Below the pieces are notes generated by a model, which was not told the DNA's origin, searched no databases, and saw only the letters and a program-made list of their open reading frames with translations. A program made the position numbers and the translations under genes. From Cenococcum geophilum 1.58 (taxonomy: Eukaryota; Ascomycota; Dothideomycetes; Gloniales; Gloniaceae): 64,000 nucleotides of DNA. Numbering within the stretch: position 1 is the stretch's first letter; every line of letters begins with the position of its first letter. Below, piece by piece: positions 61,101 through 64,000 of this stretch. Location: assembly GCA_001692895.1 (NCBI GenBank), contig KV748217.1, positions 1,054,001 to 1,118,000 on the forward strand. The letters are read 5' to 3'.

Positions 61101-61127
61101 GATTTTCTATGCCCGGTATAAAAAATT
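61101..61127. repeat. Copy 5 of the shared 27-bp palindrome
   Basis: GATTTTCTATG, CCCGG, TATAAAAAATT. Followed by ATTAGCTTACTTACTACTAG and CGCCTTAGCGGC, as in copia-A. The match runs on to about 61190, so a roughly 100-bp Copia-tail module sits between the LINE and the DIRS-like fossil. Confidence 0.85.
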
Positions 61128-61249
61128 ACTATTAGCTTACTTACTACTAGCGCCTTAGCGGCTGTTTTAATATCTTAACCTACTACCTAGTAATCCTTAC
61201 GCTAAAAGAGGTATACTACACTAGAAGTAAGAGTTAAGACAATAAAGGT

Positions 61250-62250
61250 TAGTGGTTTTAGTTCTAATATATAGGTAAAAGGCTTTTAATAACTACTAAC
61301 CTAGCTGCTAAATTTGCTAATTTAAACACCCTAAATCTTTAGCAAACTGGGCAGCGCCCTGGCGGAAGGAGTAGTTTAAATAGCTACTTAGGTTAATCCT
61401 AGTAGCTATTAAATAGAAGGAAAGGATCTTGCAAACCCCTAGAGAGGTAAAGGGTTTACTATTAAGACTAAATAAAGGAGAGTTAAGGGGTTAAGGGTCC
61501 CTATTAAACAGCTTTATTATAATAGCAACTAGGCATAGTGGGCCGCCTACTGCTATAATAGCAATATTAACGCCCTAGTATTGCTTATTGGCTTTACTCT
61601 ATTTAAGGCGGAATATTATTCTATTAGGCGTAAAGGTAATATTATATCGGGTGGCCTTTTTTACTAGGAAGGTTATATAGTTTTTAAACTCCGCCGTTAT
61701 ATACGTAATCTCGCCTATTTATAAAAATCTAGTAAATATAAAGGTAAATGCGGTATTAGTGTTAACATCTAGTAGTAATAGGCTGTATATTACTACCTAG
61801 GCTAGAATATCCCTAGTAATAGGTTACTTGTCCTTTTTTACTAAGGGAGAGATAGCGGCTGCTCTAGTGAGTAATTAGTGTACTGTAGGATCCTTAAATG
61901 CTATAATTAAGATGCTATAATCTATGTGGCGCGAGCGAATTACAGAGACGTAGGCTTATAAGGTTTTAGTCTTAAGCCTATTTATCTATAGCTAGGAGGT
62001 ACCAAACGCGTAATAAATAATCTATTCGTCTAGTTTACGCGGCTTAGCTAGGTAGAGGGAGACTCCTTTAAGTGCGTAGTATAACTCCTAACTATTAACT
62101 GCTAAGGAATAGTTCCTATAGGTTACTAGCGTAAGGCCGTACTAGAGAAGGAGCGCGTAGAGGTTAAATGGCGCGTTAATATTATCTTTAAAGTTTATAG
62201 GTGGTTATAAGTAGTCCGTTGGGTTTATAGCACCTATTAAAAACTTATTA
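61250..62250 (-). pseudogene. Tyrosine recombinase region of the DIRS-like fossil, broken
   Basis: The C-terminal catalytic part reads YSFRQGAAQFAKDLG (near 61400-61345), the conserved H-x-x-R box region of tyrosine recombinases, followed by a QLG..LYIRT stretch that would hold the catalytic tyrosine. Upstream, GEITYITAEFKNYITF (near 61715-61670) fits the first catalytic arginine region. Broken. Confidence 0.8.
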
Positions 62251-62349
62251 GCTTTAGTAGTAATAAATTAAGGGCCTAGTGTGGGCAGAACTAATAAATA
62301 GCCGCGGCCTAGAATTAAGATAGTATAGTAGCTAAGCTATTTAAATTAC

Positions 62350-64000
62350 CTAGGATCTACTTTACAGATATTATAATATTGTAAGCTATAGTAGCTCGTA
62401 TAATCTTACGGAGCGATTTATTTGCTATACTACGGATAACAGTCTTCTTAATACCCTAGTAAACTACTATGCTATTAGTGTAAATAGATAGCGCGCTATA
62501 CTGCTAGTTAGTAGACCATAGATTAAATACATAAGTAATAGTATGTATCTCTTTTAGATTAATATAGTCTATATATTAACTAGGCTTAGGTAATATACTA
62601 AACACCTAAGATTAAGGGAGGTTAGCTATATACCACTACCAGTTATCCTTATATTTAAATTCCTTAAAGAAGTAAAAGCCGCTAAACCTAAACTAGGTAG
62701 AGGTATTAGTAAAGAGATAAATATAGGCACGCTTAACGTTGTTAAAAAATAATACCCTATTACTTATAGTAAGTAGGTTAAGCTAGATATATAAGTTACT
62801 TTATAACTTAGTGCTAAATTGCCTAGGTTTATGCTTATTTGCTAAAGTCTCTAGCTAAGTAGTAATAAAGATTTAAAGGGATTTAGAGTAAAATTAACTA
62901 AGTTTAATTACGTGGGCGTACTATATAAGGTAGCCCATAAGCTGCTAGGCTTAAAGGAATAATAATAAGCCATATTAGAGTGTGGTAGTGACTTTCTTAA
63001 TAGCGTATAATTATTTCTGTGGCGATAATTGCGTTTATATTTATATGGTGTTAATAGTATATCCTAAAACCTTAATAATAGTTCCTGCTATGTCCTTAGA
63101 GCCATTTTAAGAGATACCTAGGGAGTTAGTAATAGAGATATAAGTCTAGGTAATAGCCGCTAAGTTGTTTAGGTTAGTAAGGATAAAGATAAAGTCGTCT
63201 AGATAGTATTCTACCTTATAAGGTAGTTGTAAATAGAGTATCTAGTATAGGCCTTTCGCGAAGAGGTTAAATATAAGCGGCGCAGTCTAAAGACTAAAGG
63301 ATATGAAGTATTTCTAGTAAGTAATACCTTCCTAGGAGAAGCCTATTAATAATCTTACTTTATAAGATAGGGGGACTATATAGAACGCGTCTTTAATATC
63401 TCTTTTAAGTAGTAAACATCTATAACCTACAGAAATAATATACGCTTAAATAGCGGTAACTATAGTATATACTAGTGCTCTATATTTTTCTAGGATTGTA
63501 TTATTAACTAAAAATACTAGTAAAAAGGAGAGGTTGTAAAATCAGCGGTACCTTTTATCCGATTTTAGCACTAGGCTAAGAGGTAAGACTATAATAGGCC
63601 CTATCGCGATTATAATATATCCTTTTTTAAGGTCTATTATTATCTTCTTAAAGATAAGGTTAGCGTTATCCTAAGAAGAGTTATAGTTCCTATATAATCT
63701 TAGGGTAAAGATCAATTCAGCTCCTATCTCGCAGCTATAGATTAGGATACCTACTAAAATAGCTAGTAGATTGCCTAGGTAGTTAGATAGAAGGAAGTGC
63801 CACGCTAAAATCCTTAGGGGTAATAGAGAGTAGTAAAGAGCCTTCGCCTTTATAAAGGTAGGGAATAATAGTAATATATTAGGCCTAGGTTTCAGGCATA
63901 TAATTAAAGTTAATATTATTGTTAGGCTAGACCCTACTTTATAAGGTTTACCTTACTATTCCTAGGCGCAAGCTTTAGATAATATAGTAATCTTTACTAC
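62350..64000 (-). pseudogene. RT and RNase H region of the DIRS-like fossil, broken
   Basis: YLDD-type RT core followed by an RNase H-like stretch. The RT is of the DIRS/Gypsy kind and unlike the LINE RT at 58180-59060. Truncated by the window edge. Broken. Confidence 0.8.

Larger units (their letters stand above)
61160..64000 (-). mobile_element. DIRS-like tyrosine-recombinase retrotransposon fossil, partial
   Basis: Minus-strand order: reverse transcriptase (from the window edge to about 62950) with a YLDDFIFIL catalytic box near 63220-63190; RNase H (about 62900-62350) near 62740-62660; then a tyrosine recombinase (about 62200-61250). RT plus RNase H followed by a tyrosine recombinase in place of a DDE integrase defines DIRS-like elements. 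Its gag side and right terminus are outside the window. Broken, with dozens of changes. No terminal repeat was identified at the left end. Confidence 0.82.

Noticed and set aside
1-64000. Host genes, tRNA, rRNA or CRISPR arrays
   Set aside because: No frame free of RIP-type stops carries a host-like domain, and I saw no tRNA-like A/B box pairs or regularly spaced repeats.

Overview
The window reads as a gene-poor, AT-rich repeat block from a filamentous ascomycete (Pezizomycotina). Nearly all of it is transposable elements, often nested. Copies of the same family differ mainly by C-to-T and G-to-A transitions, CpA is depleted in favour of TpA, and glutamine and tryptophan codons have repeatedly become stops. 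This is the pattern expected of repeat-induced point mutation (RIP). I found no intact host gene, no rRNA or tRNA, and no CRISPR array. The species cannot be named from this sequence.

Layout. 1-2925: the 3' part of a Ty1/Copia fossil, cut by the window edge. 2963-3112 and 3238-3619: two different MITEs (TA and TAA target duplications). 3680-8340: a minus-strand Ty3/Gypsy fossil split by a Fot1/Pogo DNA transposon (4337-6199). 8793-9027: a solo LTR with a perfect 5-bp duplication. 9380-11015: a decayed gene that resembles the fungal DUF6589 family, cut by a complete-length Copia fossil, copia-A (11016-17237). 17863-24780: a minus-strand chromodomain Gypsy (gypsy-B). 25440-33175: a plus-strand chromodomain Gypsy (gypsy-A1).

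33176-54326 is a second, older copy of the gypsy-A family (A2). It survives as four slices, separated by copia-D (34266-40176, with a MITE inside its 5' LTR), gypsy-C (41230-47387) and copia-B (47889-54111, minus strand, same family as copia-A). 54327-54904 holds a pair of 156-bp direct repeats. 54938-61087 is a Tad-like LINE flanked by a short minisatellite motif. 61160-64000 is a minus-strand DIRS-like fossil with reverse transcriptase, RNase H and a tyrosine recombinase; it continues past the window.

The nesting gives relative age without a clock: A2 is older than copia-D, gypsy-C and copia-B; copia-D is older than the MITE in its LTR; gypsy-E is older than Fot1. LTR divergence cannot be used for dating because RIP supplies most of the differences. 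Small elements below roughly 400 bp look much less mutated than the large ones around them, as expected if RIP ignores short duplications.

The most unusual signals are short modules shared by unrelated retroelements: a 27-bp palindrome found five times, a 23-bp palindrome found in two Gypsy families, and a composite segment shared by a Gypsy LTR and a Copia 3' region. A 150-bp MITE whose two copies carry different ends that still match each other within each copy is also notable. All coordinates of domains inside fossils are approximate, read by eye.
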